Assembly (NCBI RefSeq): GCF_002094885.1
Contig: NZ_MSIT01000003.1
Span: 186,001-250,000 of the forward strand
Direction: 5' to 3'
Source: Salibaculum halophilum
Lineage (GTDB): Bacteria; Pseudomonadota; Alphaproteobacteria; Rhodobacterales; Rhodobacteraceae
Length of the DNA: 64,000 bases
Shown: in pieces, positions 1 through 7,348 of the stretch
How the letters are laid out: every line of letters starts with the position of its first letter
How positions within the stretch are numbered: position 1 is the stretch's first letter
Position numbers and translations under genes: made by a program
The notes under the pieces: model-generated
Database searches by the model: none
What the model saw: only the letters and a program-made list of their open reading frames with translations
What the model was told of the DNA's origin: nothing

Positions 1-278
1 CGGATGGTTTCGGGGTCCGAACTCGGGGTGACCTCCAGAAAGTCGGTGTCGAGCCGGATTTCCTTGTCGAAATAGGTGGTGAACAGGGCACCGCCGGCCT
101 GGAAGACGACCGTGGACAGCAGCGCGATCAAGGCTGCCGCGGCGATGCCGATGGCCGAAAGGCCGTAGATTTTCAACCGCAGCTCGGCGCGGCGGCGCTT
201 GCGCAGGCGCGCGGACCCGGCGGCAAGGCTGCCGGGGCGCGGTGCTGCGGCGGGGCTATCGGAGGCGAGGTCAGCCAT
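1..278 (-). CDS. pstA: Phosphate ABC transporter permease PstA, N-terminal part
   Basis: Only the first 92 or so residues are in the window; the gene runs off the left edge. PstA is one of the two membrane subunits of the PstSCAB high-affinity phosphate importer in the inner membrane. The visible part has an Ala/Pro-rich cytoplasmic start, a basic stretch (RLRKRRRAELRLK, about residues 24-36), one membrane segment (about residues 40-62) and then a periplasmic stretch. This matches the extended N-terminus of alphaproteobacterial PstA. It lies 12 bp downstream of pstC on the same strand, so it is surely the third gene of a pstS-pstC-pstA operon. The identification rests mainly on this context because the permease core is not visible. 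Confidence 0.85.
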   Translation of the reverse strand, partial: MADLASDSPAAAPRPGSLAAGSARLRKRRRAELRLKIYGLSAIGIAAAALIALLSTVVFQAGGALFTTYFDKEIRLDTDFLEVTPSSDPETI

Positions 279-290
279 GATCGTTTCCCG

Positions 291-1667
291 TCAGTCGTAG
301 GCTTCGCGGAAGCGGGCAACCAGCCGCTGGGCGAGCATGTTCATCAGAAGTGTCATCACAAAGAGCGTGAAACCGAGCGTGAAGGCCGGACCGGCGGCCG
401 TCTCGGCCTCGGTGTCGCCCGTGATCAGCGCGACGATCTGGACCGTCACGGTCGTCATCGCCTCCAGCGGGTTGCCGGTCAGGTTGGGCCCCTGCCCCGC
501 GGCCATGACCACGATCATGGTCTCGCCGATGGCCTTGCTGACGCCGAGCACGATGGCCGAGACAATACCGGGCAACGCCGCCGGCAAGACAACCTTGCGG
601 ATTGTTTCGGCCTTGGTGGCGCCGAGGCTCAGCGAGCCGTCGCGCAAACTCTGCGGGACCGAGGTGATCACGTCGTCGCTGAGCGACGAGATGAAGGGGA
701 TGATCATGATTCCCATCACCAGCCCGGCCGCGAGCGCGGATTCCGAGGCTACGCGGATGCCGATCGCTTCGCCGGTGTCGCGCAGCAGGGGCGCGACGGT
801 GATCGCGGCGAAGAACCCGTAAACAACCGTCGGGATACCGGCGAGCAGTTCCATCACCGGCTTGACCACGGCGCGCACGCGATGGTTGGCAAAGTCCGAC
901 AGGTAGATCGCTGCGAAGAGGCCCACGGGCACTGCCACCAGCATGGCGATCAGCGTGATCATCAGGGTGCCCGCGAAGAGCGGCACGATACCGACCTTGT
1001 CAGCGTCCATCTCGCCCTCGAAGACGCCGGACAGCGGGCTCCAGGTGGTGCCGAACAGGAATTTGTGCAGCTGCCAGTCGATGGCGTTGAAAAAGCGGAC
1101 GGTCTCGAAAATCAGCGAGAACACGATTCCGATGGTCGTGAGAACGGCGACCGTCGCCATAACGGCAAGGCCGCGTCGAATTATGGTCTCGGACTGGACG
1201 CGGGCGCGCGCCTCGACGGTGATGCCCTTGTAGGTCCACCAGGCCGCGGCGGCCGCTCCGCCGAGGGTCGCCAGAACGGTCAGCCATAGCCGCGTGCCGT
1301 TCATCCAGGAAAAGGCGCCGGCAATCCGTTCGCGCAGCGGGTCCATCTCCGAGGACACCGCCCCCTGGGCAAAGCTCCGCGCATCAGACAGGACGAGGTT
1401 CCACTGCAGCGGCCCCTCGTCGGGCAGGGCATCGCTGATCCGGGCCATGAGAACCCGCTGGATCAGCGCCTCGCCCACCACCGTCAGGACGATCAGCGCA
1501 CCCCAACCGGCGATGAGGACCCACAGGGCGCTGTGCAGGCCGTGATGCTGCGGGCGCGAATGCAGCCGCTGCCCGGCGGCCGTCGACAACGCCGTCGCGC
1601 GCTGGCGCGCCGTGACATAGGCGGCCGCGGCCGCGACGGGAACAAGCAGGAAAAGAGCGAAGAGCAT
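291..1667 (-). CDS. pstC: Phosphate ABC transporter permease PstC
   Basis: Inner-membrane permease that pairs with PstA in the phosphate importer. The 458-residue protein is clearly longer than the E. coli-type PstC of about 320 residues. It has an N-terminal membrane segment, a second one near residues 45-65, a periplasmic domain (about 66-120), and then the usual permease core in the C-terminal half. The ABC permease EAA loop is visible in the stretch beginning DGSLSLGATKAETIRK (about residue 340), which contacts the ATPase PstB. The long N-terminal extension is normal for alphaproteobacterial PstC. It follows pstS with a hairpin in the gap and precedes pstA. PhoB control is inferred from the PHO box upstream of pstS. 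Confidence 0.95.
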   Translation of the reverse strand: MLFALFLLVPVAAAAAYVTARQRATALSTAAGQRLHSRPQHHGLHSALWVLIAGWGALIVLTVVGEALIQRVLMARISDALPDEGPLQWNLVLSDARSFAQGAVSSEMDPLRERIAGAFSWMNGTRLWLTVLATLGGAAAAAWWTYKGITVEARARVQSETIIRRGLAVMATVAVLTTIGIVFSLIFETVRFFNAIDWQLHKFLFGTTWSPLSGVFEGEMDADKVGIVPLFAGTLMITLIAMLVAVPVGLFAAIYLSDFANHRVRAVVKPVMELLAGIPTVVYGFFAAITVAPLLRDTGEAIGIRVASESALAAGLVMGIMIIPFISSLSDDVITSVPQSLRDGSLSLGATKAETIRKVVLPAALPGIVSAIVLGVSKAIGETMIVVMAAGQGPNLTGNPLEAMTTVTVQIVALITGDTEAETAAGPAFTLGFTLFVMTLLMNMLAQRLVARFREAYD

Positions 1668-1725
1668 GCAGGAACCCCGGTGGTTCCGACCCGGCAGGAC
1701 AATCGGGCCGTGCTTGAGTGAAAAC

Positions 1726-1751
1726 GCCGGGGGCGGCGCAGCGCCCCCGGC
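1726..1751 (-). terminator. GC-rich hairpin between pstS and pstC (attenuator or mRNA stabiliser)
   Basis: A perfect 10-bp inverted repeat: arm GCCGGGGGCG at 1726-1735, 6-nt loop, complementary arm at 1742-1751. Read in the direction of transcription (minus strand) the stem is followed by GTTTTCAC, a short U-run. It starts 18 bp after the pstS stop. This is the usual place for a partial terminator or 3'-end stabiliser that keeps the binding-protein mRNA more abundant than the permease mRNA. The structure is seen; the function is inferred. Confidence 0.6.
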
Positions 1752-1769
1752 CAGGTCCGATCAAAGGGA

Positions 1770-2756
1770 TCAGTAGGTGTCGGTGGTCAGCGCCGGCAGG
1801 TTCTCGATGGCGTCGAGGTTGGCCTGCTGCATGTCCTCCGAAACCGGGATCATGCCGAGCTCGACGAGGTAGCCGTCGGGACCTTGGGCGCTCACGAATT
1901 CACGGGCATAGTCCAGGACGCCGGGGATCACGTCGACGTGGGCGTGCTTGATGTAGAAGTACATCGAACGCGACACCGGGTAGGCTTCCGAGGCGATGTT
2001 CTCGAAGGTGGGCTCGACACCCTCGATCACGGTGCCCTGCAGCGAGTCCTGGTTCTGGTCCAGGAACGAGAAGCCGAAGATGCCCAGCGCGCGGTCGTTG
2101 GCTTCCAGCTTGGAGACGATCAGGTTGTCGTTCTCGCCGGCTTCGACATAGGGGCCGTCTTCACGGATCTCCATGCCGGCGCCTTCGCAGTCTTCGCCAC
2201 CGGCGTCTTCACACCCAGCTGCCATCATCAGCTCTTCGAAGGCGTCACGGGTGCCCGAGGTCGGCGGGGGGCCCAGCACTTCGATTTCCTCGGCCGGCAG
2301 GGCCGGGTCGATGTCGGACCACATGGTCGGCATCGGGCCTTCGGCGGCCAGGGCTTCCCAGACCTGCGCCTTGCTCAGCTCGTAGGCAGGGCCGGATTCG
2401 GCATTGGCCATGACGATGCCGTCATAGCCGGCCACGACCTCGGTGAACTCGACGCCGTTCTCGGCGCAGGTCTCGACCTCGGACATCTTCACACGACGCG
2501 AGGCGTTGGTCACGTCGGGATGCTCGACGCCGACACCGGCGCAGAACAGCTTCAGGCCGCCGCCCGAGCCGGTCGATTCGACGACGGGGGTGTCGAAGTC
2601 GGTGGAGTTGCCGAACTGCTCGGCCGCGGCCGTGGCAAACGGGAAAACGGTGGACGAGCCGACGATGCGGATCGTGCTGCGCTCCTGCGCGGCCACCGCG
2701 GTGGCCGAGACGGCAGCGATCGCCACGGCAGAGGCGGTCATTTTTGCAAGCGACAT
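1770..2756 (-). CDS. pstS: Phosphate-binding periplasmic protein PstS
   Basis: Periplasmic receptor that delivers phosphate to PstCA. A signal peptide is clear (residues 1-23, cleavage after AVAA before QERS). The mature protein begins with the family's phosphate-binding strand IVGSSTVFPF. A later STGSGGG segment and the PTSGTRDAFEELM stretch complete the ligand pocket. The length of 328 residues is normal for the alphaproteobacterial type. A Cys- and Glu-rich loop (GCEDAGGEDCEGAG, about residues 180-195) may form a disulfide in the periplasm. The start is supported by AGGAG eight bases upstream of ATG. A PHO box lies about 90 bp upstream, so expression under phosphate limitation is expected. 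The gene heads the pstSCA operon. Confidence 0.95.
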   Translation of the reverse strand: MSLAKMTASAVAIAAVSATAVAAQERSTIRIVGSSTVFPFATAAAEQFGNSTDFDTPVVESTGSGGGLKLFCAGVGVEHPDVTNASRRVKMSEVETCAENGVEFTEVVAGYDGIVMANAESGPAYELSKAQVWEALAAEGPMPTMWSDIDPALPAEEIEVLGPPPTSGTRDAFEELMMAAGCEDAGGEDCEGAGMEIREDGPYVEAGENDNLIVSKLEANDRALGIFGFSFLDQNQDSLQGTVIEGVEPTFENIASEAYPVSRSMYFYIKHAHVDVIPGVLDYAREFVSAQGPDGYLVELGMIPVSEDMQQANLDAIENLPALTTDTY

Positions 2757-3067
2757 GGGATACTCCTGATATTGTCTTGCAGGCGGTCAGCCGCGAGCCG
2801 ACTGACCTTGGGCCGCAGGGCTAAGGATTGCCGATGATGCTTATGCAACAGTTATATGACGGTTTTGTAACAGCCCCGGCGGCGAGGCCCGTCCGCAAAG
2901 GATTTTTCGCCGGGTTGCCGCGCGGCCTTGCAGGGTTGACGCGGGGTTTACCACCGGCGGTTGTCGACCCCCGCGCAGGAACCCCCGACGCCCGGACCCC
3001 GGCTCGAATCGTTGCCCGCGCGCACCCGGGATTGACGCGGCGCGCGCCCCGGTCCAACGCTTGCCGA
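2757..3067. other. 311-bp divergent intergenic region pstS / argE
   Basis: Separates pstS (leftward) from argE (rightward). The left third carries the PHO box and the presumed pstS promoter. The right part, about 2875-3067, is very GC-rich and contains no convincing coding sequence. It is open in the argE frame, but it lacks ATG starts with ribosome-binding sites and does not resemble the ArgE family, so it is treated as leader. No RNA gene was recognised. Confidence 0.6.
2845..2873 (-). promoter_or_regulatory. PHO box (PhoB binding site) upstream of pstS
   Basis: On the minus strand three 7-mers are spaced exactly 11 bp apart: CTGTTAC (2867-2873), AAAA, CCGTCAT (2856-2862), ATAA, CTGTTGC (2845-2851). 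The PhoB box consensus is direct repeats of CTGTCAT separated by 4 AT-rich bases, so sequence and spacing both fit. A CATAAG -10-like element follows immediately (2838-2844). The site is about 90 bp upstream of the pstS start codon. Confidence 0.85.
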
Positions 3068-4222
3068 ATGACCGATCTGACCACCTGCATTGACGAGCTG
3101 CGCACCCTCGTCGGTTTTCCGACCGTTTCGGCGGACAGCAACCTCGGGCTGATCCATCATGTTGCCGGCGTGCTGGAACACCACGGCGCGCGGGTCGAGG
3201 TGCAGCATGACGCCAGCGGGCAGAAGGCCAACGTGCTGGCCACCTTCGGGCCCGATCGCGACGGCGGCATCGTGCTGTCGGGGCATACCGATGTCGTGCC
3301 GGTGGCCGATCAGCCCTGGAGCAGCGATCCGTTCGAGCTGACGCAAGCCGAGGGCAAGCTGTTCGGCCGCGGCACCTGCGACATGAAGGGCTTCATAGCC
3401 GCCTGCCTAGCGCTGGCGCCCCGGTTTGCCGCGGCGGCGCAGACCCGCCCGTTGCACATGGCCTTTACCTATGACGAGGAGGTGGGATGTCTCGGCGGGC
3501 AGGCGCTGGTCGCCCGGCTGCGCGAGACGGGCCTGCGGCCGGCGATGGCGATCATCGGCGAGCCGACCGAGATGCGCGTGATCGAAGGGCACAAGGGCTG
3601 CTTCGAATACACCACCCGGTTCACCGGGCTGGAAGGGCACGGCTCGTCGCCCGACCTGGGCGTCAACGCCGTGGACTACGCCGTTCGCTACGTCACCCGG
3701 CTGCTGGACTTGTCCGACCGCCTGCGGGACCGGGCGCCGGAGGGGTCGGCTTTCGACCCGCCCTGGAGCACCATCAACACCGGCGCGCTGCATGGCGGCA
3801 TCGCGCACAACGTCATCCCCGGCATGGCCGAGGTGGAGTGGGAGATGCGCCCGGTGCAGGCCTCCGACGCCGAGTTCGTGAAGGCCGATCTGGCCACCTA
3901 CGTGTCCGACACGCTGCTGCCCGCCATGCGGCGGGTGGACCCGCGCGCGCGGATCGAGACCGAGACCATCGCCGAAGTCGAGGGCCTCGCGCCCATGGAC
4001 GACAATGCCGCGCGCGATCTGTGCATGGAACTGACGGGCGCCAATGGCTGTGGACTGGTGCCCTTCGGGACCGAGGCCGGGCTGTTCCAGACCCTGGGCT
4101 GTTCGGCGGTGGTCTGCGGGCCGGGGTCCATCGCGCAGGCGCACAAGCCCGACGAATATGTCGCGGTGGACCAGCTCGAGGCCTGCCTGGCGATGCTGAC
4201 CCGGCTGACGCGCAAGGTGTGA
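3068..4222 (+). CDS. argE: Acetylornithine deacetylase ArgE (M20 family)
   Basis: Hydrolyses N-acetyl-L-ornithine to ornithine and acetate in arginine biosynthesis; cytoplasmic, metal-dependent. M20 landmarks appear in order: SGHTDVVPV with the first metal ligands (about residue 75), GRGTCDMKGF with the bridging Asp (about 105), TYDEEVGCLGG with the catalytic Glu pair (about 135), and FGTEAGLF near the C-terminus with the last ligand region. The ATG at 3068 gives 384 residues, the same as classical ArgE. The frame stays open upstream to a TTG at 2828, but that would add 80 low-complexity residues. Some M20 relatives have other N-acyl substrates; the length and motif set favour ArgE. It is monocistronic and convergent with copA-cueR. 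Confidence 0.88.
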   Translation: MTDLTTCIDELRTLVGFPTVSADSNLGLIHHVAGVLEHHGARVEVQHDASGQKANVLATFGPDRDGGIVLSGHTDVVPVADQPWSSDPFELTQAEGKLFGRGTCDMKGFIAACLALAPRFAAAAQTRPLHMAFTYDEEVGCLGGQALVARLRETGLRPAMAIIGEPTEMRVIEGHKGCFEYTTRFTGLEGHGSSPDLGVNAVDYAVRYVTRLLDLSDRLRDRAPEGSAFDPPWSTINTGALHGGIAHNVIPGMAEVEWEMRPVQASDAEFVKADLATYVSDTLLPAMRRVDPRARIETETIAEVEGLAPMDDNAARDLCMELTGANGCGLVPFGTEAGLFQTLGCSAVVCGPGSIAQAHKPDEYVAVDQLEACLAMLTRLTRKV

Positions 4223-4230
4223 GACGTCGT

Positions 4231-4300
4231 CGGGGGGCGCTGCCCCCCGTCGCGCAAGCGCGACTCCCCCCGCGGTATTTGGCACCCAAAGAAGCCGGGC
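4231..4300 (-). repeat. Post-stop repeat element, copy A (3' of cueR)
   Basis: On the minus strand this reads CTTCTTTGGGTGCCAAATAC, then a G-rich stretch, a 7-bp hairpin (arms GTCGCGC / GCGCGAC, 4249-4264) and a second hairpin (GGGGGGC / GCCCCCC, 4232-4248). It is nearly identical in core and layout to copy B at 41853-41921, and more distantly related to copies at 14472 and 49550. It sits about 30 bp after the cueR stop in the sense direction, in the convergent gap with argE. It probably acts as a transcription end or mRNA 3' structure. Confidence 0.7.
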
Positions 4301-4328
4301 GCGCGTTAACCTTGAATTGTCGGCGAAT

Positions 4329-4715
4329 TCAGCCCGATTCCAGCCGTTTCAGGATCGGGCAATCGGGGCGGTCGTCGCCGTGGCAGGCGGCGACGAGGTC
4401 GGACAGGGTCGCGCGCATCTCTTCAAGACCGGCGATCTTTTCCTCGATTTCGGCCAGGTGTGCCTTGGCGATGGCGCGGACATCGCCGCTGGCGCGGTCG
4501 CGGTCCTCCCACAGGGCGAGCAGCCCACGGCAATCCTCGATGGAGAATCCCAGGCCCCGGGCCCGGGCGAGGAAAGCCAGCTTGTGGACATGGGTGCGGT
4601 CGAAACTGCGATAGCCGTTGTCGGCCCGGTCAGGGGTGACCAGGCCGATGTCCTCGTAGTAGCGGATGGTCTTGGCCGGCAGGCCGGTGCGGGTCGCGAC
4701 CTCCTTGATGTTCAT
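4329..4715 (-). CDS. cueR: Copper-responsive MerR-family regulator CueR
   Basis: Cytoplasmic Cu(I) sensor that activates the copper-efflux promoter by bending DNA. The 128-residue protein starts with the MerR winged helix (IKEVATRTGLPAKTIRYYEDIGL), has a long dimerisation helix (about residues 75-108), and ends with the CueR metal loop C-H-G-D-D-R-P-D-C. Its two Cys residues seven apart match the Cu/Ag/Au-selective members. The ATG overlaps the copA stop by 4 bp (ATGA), so copA and cueR are translationally coupled. The operator it would use is upstream of copA, giving an autoregulated operon. Confidence 0.93.
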   Translation of the reverse strand: MNIKEVATRTGLPAKTIRYYEDIGLVTPDRADNGYRSFDRTHVHKLAFLARARGLGFSIEDCRGLLALWEDRDRASGDVRAIAKAHLAEIEEKIAGLEEMRATLSDLVAACHGDDRPDCPILKRLESG

Positions 4716-7147
4716 GACAGAGCCTCCGTCTTTACGCGGCGCAGGCGCAGCGCGTTGGTGACCACCAGCACCGACGAGAGCGCCATGGCCCCGGCGGCAA
4801 GCTGCGGCGACAGGAGCGGGCCGTCGAAAACGTAGAGCAACCCCGCCGCGACGGGGATCAAGGCAACGTTGTAGCCGAAGGCCCAGCCGAGGTTCTGCCA
4901 GATGTTGCGCAGGGTGCGGCGGCTGATCTCGACCGCCTCGGCCACGCCGCCGGGATTGCCCGAGACCAGCACCACGTCGGCGCTTTCCACGGCGACATCG
5001 GTGCCCGAGCCCATGGCGATGCCGATATCGGCGGCCGCCAGCGCGGGGGCGTCGTTGATCCCGTCGCCGACGAAGGCCAGCTTGCGCCCGCCCTGCTGCA
5101 GATCGCGGACGGCCGCGACCTTGCCGTCGGGCAGGACACCGGCGACGACATGGTCGATGCCCAGCTCGGCCGCGATGGCGCGGGCGGCCGGTTCGCTGTC
5201 GCCCGAGATTAGCGCGGTTTGCACGCCCCACGCATGCAGGGCCGCAACGGTGGCCCGGGCCGTGGGCTTGAGCGTATCGGCCAGGCCCAGCACCCCGGCG
5301 GGCACCCCGTCGATGGCGACCATGACGACCGTGCGCCCCTCGCGGGCCAGCGCCTCGGCCTGCTCGGTCAGGCCGCCGGCGTCCACGCCGGCCTGCTCCA
5401 GCATCCGGGCGTTGCCGATGGCCACGGACCGGCCGTCCGCCGTGCCGGACAGCCCCTGCCCCGGCACCGCCTGCACATCACTGGCCTGTGGCAGGTCCAA
5501 CCCGCGCACCTCGGCGGCGGCGACGATCGCCCCTGCGAGCGGATGGTCCGAGGCGGACTCGACAGCGGCGACGGTGGCGAGGAAATCGTCCTCGTCCCCC
5601 TTGCTGGCAACATCGGTCACCTGCGGCGCGCCCATGGTCAACGTGCCGGTCTTGTCGAAGGCCACGACGTCAACTGATTGCAGGCTTTGCAACGCGTCAC
5701 CGCGGCGGAACAGCACGCCGAGGTCAGCCGCCCGCCCTGTGCCGACCATGATCGACATCGGCGTCGCCAGCCCCATGGCGCAGGGGCAGGCGATGATGAG
5801 CACGGACACCCCCGAGACCAGCGCGAAGGGCAAGGCGGGCGCAGGCCCGACGGCCAGCCAGAGCGCGACGGTGACGAGCGCCACGCCCATGACGACCGGC
5901 ACGAACCACGCCGTGATGCGGTTGACGAGGTCCTGCACCGGCAGACGGGTGCCCTGCGCCTCTTCGACCATCTCGATGATCCGGGCCAGCATCGTGTCGG
6001 CGCCCACGGCGGTGGCCCGCATGACGAGGGCGCCGTTGCCATTGACGGTGCCGGCGACGAGCGCGGCGCCAGCCGTCTTTTCCACCGCGACGGGTTCGCC
6101 CGTTACCATGCTTTCGTCGACGAAGGAACGGCCGTCGATGACCTCGCCGTCGACGGGGATGCGGTCCCCGGCGCGCAGGTACACGCGGTCGCCGCGCACG
6201 ATCTCGCCGACGGGCACCTCGCGGATCGCGCCGTCGCGGTCGACGCGGGCGGTGTCGGGGCGCAGCCCCACCAGCCGCTTGATCGCCGCGCCGGTGCGAC
6301 CCTTGGCGCGCGCTTCCAGCCAGCGGCCCAGCAGGATCAGCGTGACGATCACCGCCGCGGCCTCGAAATAGACGGCCACCGTGCCCGCGGGCAGCCAGCC
6401 GGGGCGGAAGGTCGCAACGCTCGAATAGGCCCAGGCCGCGCCGGCGCCCATGGCCACCAGCGCGTTCATGTCCGGCGCCCGCCGCATTAGCGCGGGCAGG
6501 CCCTTGGCGAAGAAGATACGGCCCGGCCCAGCCAACACCAGCGTGGCCAAGACGAACTGGATCATCCAGCTGGCCTGCATCCCGATCGTGGCGGCGATAG
6601 CGTCGTGCAGGGCGGGCACCGCATGGCCGCCCATCTCGACGACGAAGATCGGCAGGGTCAGGATGGCAGAGACCACGACGGAGCGGCGCAGGTGACGGAT
6701 CTCGGCGCCGACGGTATCCGCGGCGGTGGTGCCGGTCTGCACCGGGCGGGCCTCGTAGCCGACGGACTTGACCGCCGCGATCAGCGGCGCGGTGTCCTTG
6801 TCCAGCGTCGTCACCGCGGCGACGCCATCGGCCAGGTTCACGGTCACCCCCGTCACGCCGGGCACCTGCTCCAGCGCAGACTCCACGCGCGCCACGCAGG
6901 AGGCGCAGGTCATCCCCGCGATCTCCAGCCGCTGTCGGTGCGGCACCGCCGGGTAGCCCGCCGTGTCGAGCGCGCGGCTGACCTCCTGGGCATCGCCACC
7001 CTCTAGGGCAACGCGCGCCGACTTTGTGGCCAGGTTGACCTCGGCCCCGGATACCCCGGAAACCCCCTTGATGGCGGTCTCGGCCCGGCCCACGCAGCCG
7101 GCGCAGCTCAGCCCGTCGATCTCGAAATCCAGTCGTTGAACAGTCAT
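4712..7147 (-). CDS. copA: Copper-exporting P-type ATPase CopA (P1B-1)
   Basis: Inner-membrane pump that expels Cu(I) using ATP. The order is: two heavy-metal-binding domains with CxxC motifs (GLSCAGC near residue 14, GMTCASC near residue 80); membrane segments from about 155; the actuator motif TGE (about 345); the CPC metal site in IIACPCAMGL (about 455); the phosphorylation motif DKTGTLT (about 496); the nucleotide-binding His-Pro in SDHPLAGAI; and GDGINDAPAL (about 692). The length of 811 residues is typical. It is transcribed from a CueR-type promoter and overlaps cueR by 4 bp. P1B-1 selectivity for Cu(I)/Ag(I) is inferred from CPC plus the CueR context. Confidence 0.96.
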   Translation of the reverse strand: MTVQRLDFEIDGLSCAGCVGRAETAIKGVSGVSGAEVNLATKSARVALEGGDAQEVSRALDTAGYPAVPHRQRLEIAGMTCASCVARVESALEQVPGVTGVTVNLADGVAAVTTLDKDTAPLIAAVKSVGYEARPVQTGTTAADTVGAEIRHLRRSVVVSAILTLPIFVVEMGGHAVPALHDAIAATIGMQASWMIQFVLATLVLAGPGRIFFAKGLPALMRRAPDMNALVAMGAGAAWAYSSVATFRPGWLPAGTVAVYFEAAAVIVTLILLGRWLEARAKGRTGAAIKRLVGLRPDTARVDRDGAIREVPVGEIVRGDRVYLRAGDRIPVDGEVIDGRSFVDESMVTGEPVAVEKTAGAALVAGTVNGNGALVMRATAVGADTMLARIIEMVEEAQGTRLPVQDLVNRITAWFVPVVMGVALVTVALWLAVGPAPALPFALVSGVSVLIIACPCAMGLATPMSIMVGTGRAADLGVLFRRGDALQSLQSVDVVAFDKTGTLTMGAPQVTDVASKGDEDDFLATVAAVESASDHPLAGAIVAAAEVRGLDLPQASDVQAVPGQGLSGTADGRSVAIGNARMLEQAGVDAGGLTEQAEALAREGRTVVMVAIDGVPAGVLGLADTLKPTARATVAALHAWGVQTALISGDSEPAARAIAAELGIDHVVAGVLPDGKVAAVRDLQQGGRKLAFVGDGINDAPALAAADIGIAMGSGTDVAVESADVVLVSGNPGGVAEAVEISRRTLRNIWQNLGWAFGYNVALIPVAAGLLYVFDGPLLSPQLAAGAMALSSVLVVTNALRLRRVKTEALS

Positions 7148-7168
7148 GCAAGTCCCCTTTCGACAGGG

Positions 7169-7199
7169 GATATAAAGGTTCCAGTAATGGGAAGGTCAA
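7169..7199 (-). promoter_or_regulatory. CueR-activated copA promoter with 19-bp spacer
   Basis: On the minus strand: -35 TTGACC (7194-7199), 19 bp, -10 TATATC (7169-7174). Within the spacer lies an imperfect dyad ACCTTCC - 7 bp - GGAACCT. A 19-bp spacer, too long for ordinary sigma-70 promoters, with an operator placed between the elements is the hallmark of MerR/CueR activation. The -10 is 21 bp upstream of the copA ATG, so the mRNA leader is short. Confidence 0.87.
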
Positions 7200-7348
7200 G
7201 CCCCGCGCGACGAAACAGGGCCCGGGGCACCGGGCGGCGGTCAATCCACCTTGACCCGGCCCCCGCCGCCCGCGCAGATTATCGGCGAAAGCGTCGGCCA
7301 CCGCGCCCGGCCGGGCGGTGCCGCGCAACCCCGGAAAGGCCCCGCATC

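Noticed and set aside
2828-3067. 80-residue N-terminal extension of ArgE from a TTG
   Set aside because: It would overlap the PHO box, is low-complexity, and ArgE proteins begin where the ATG at 3068 lies.
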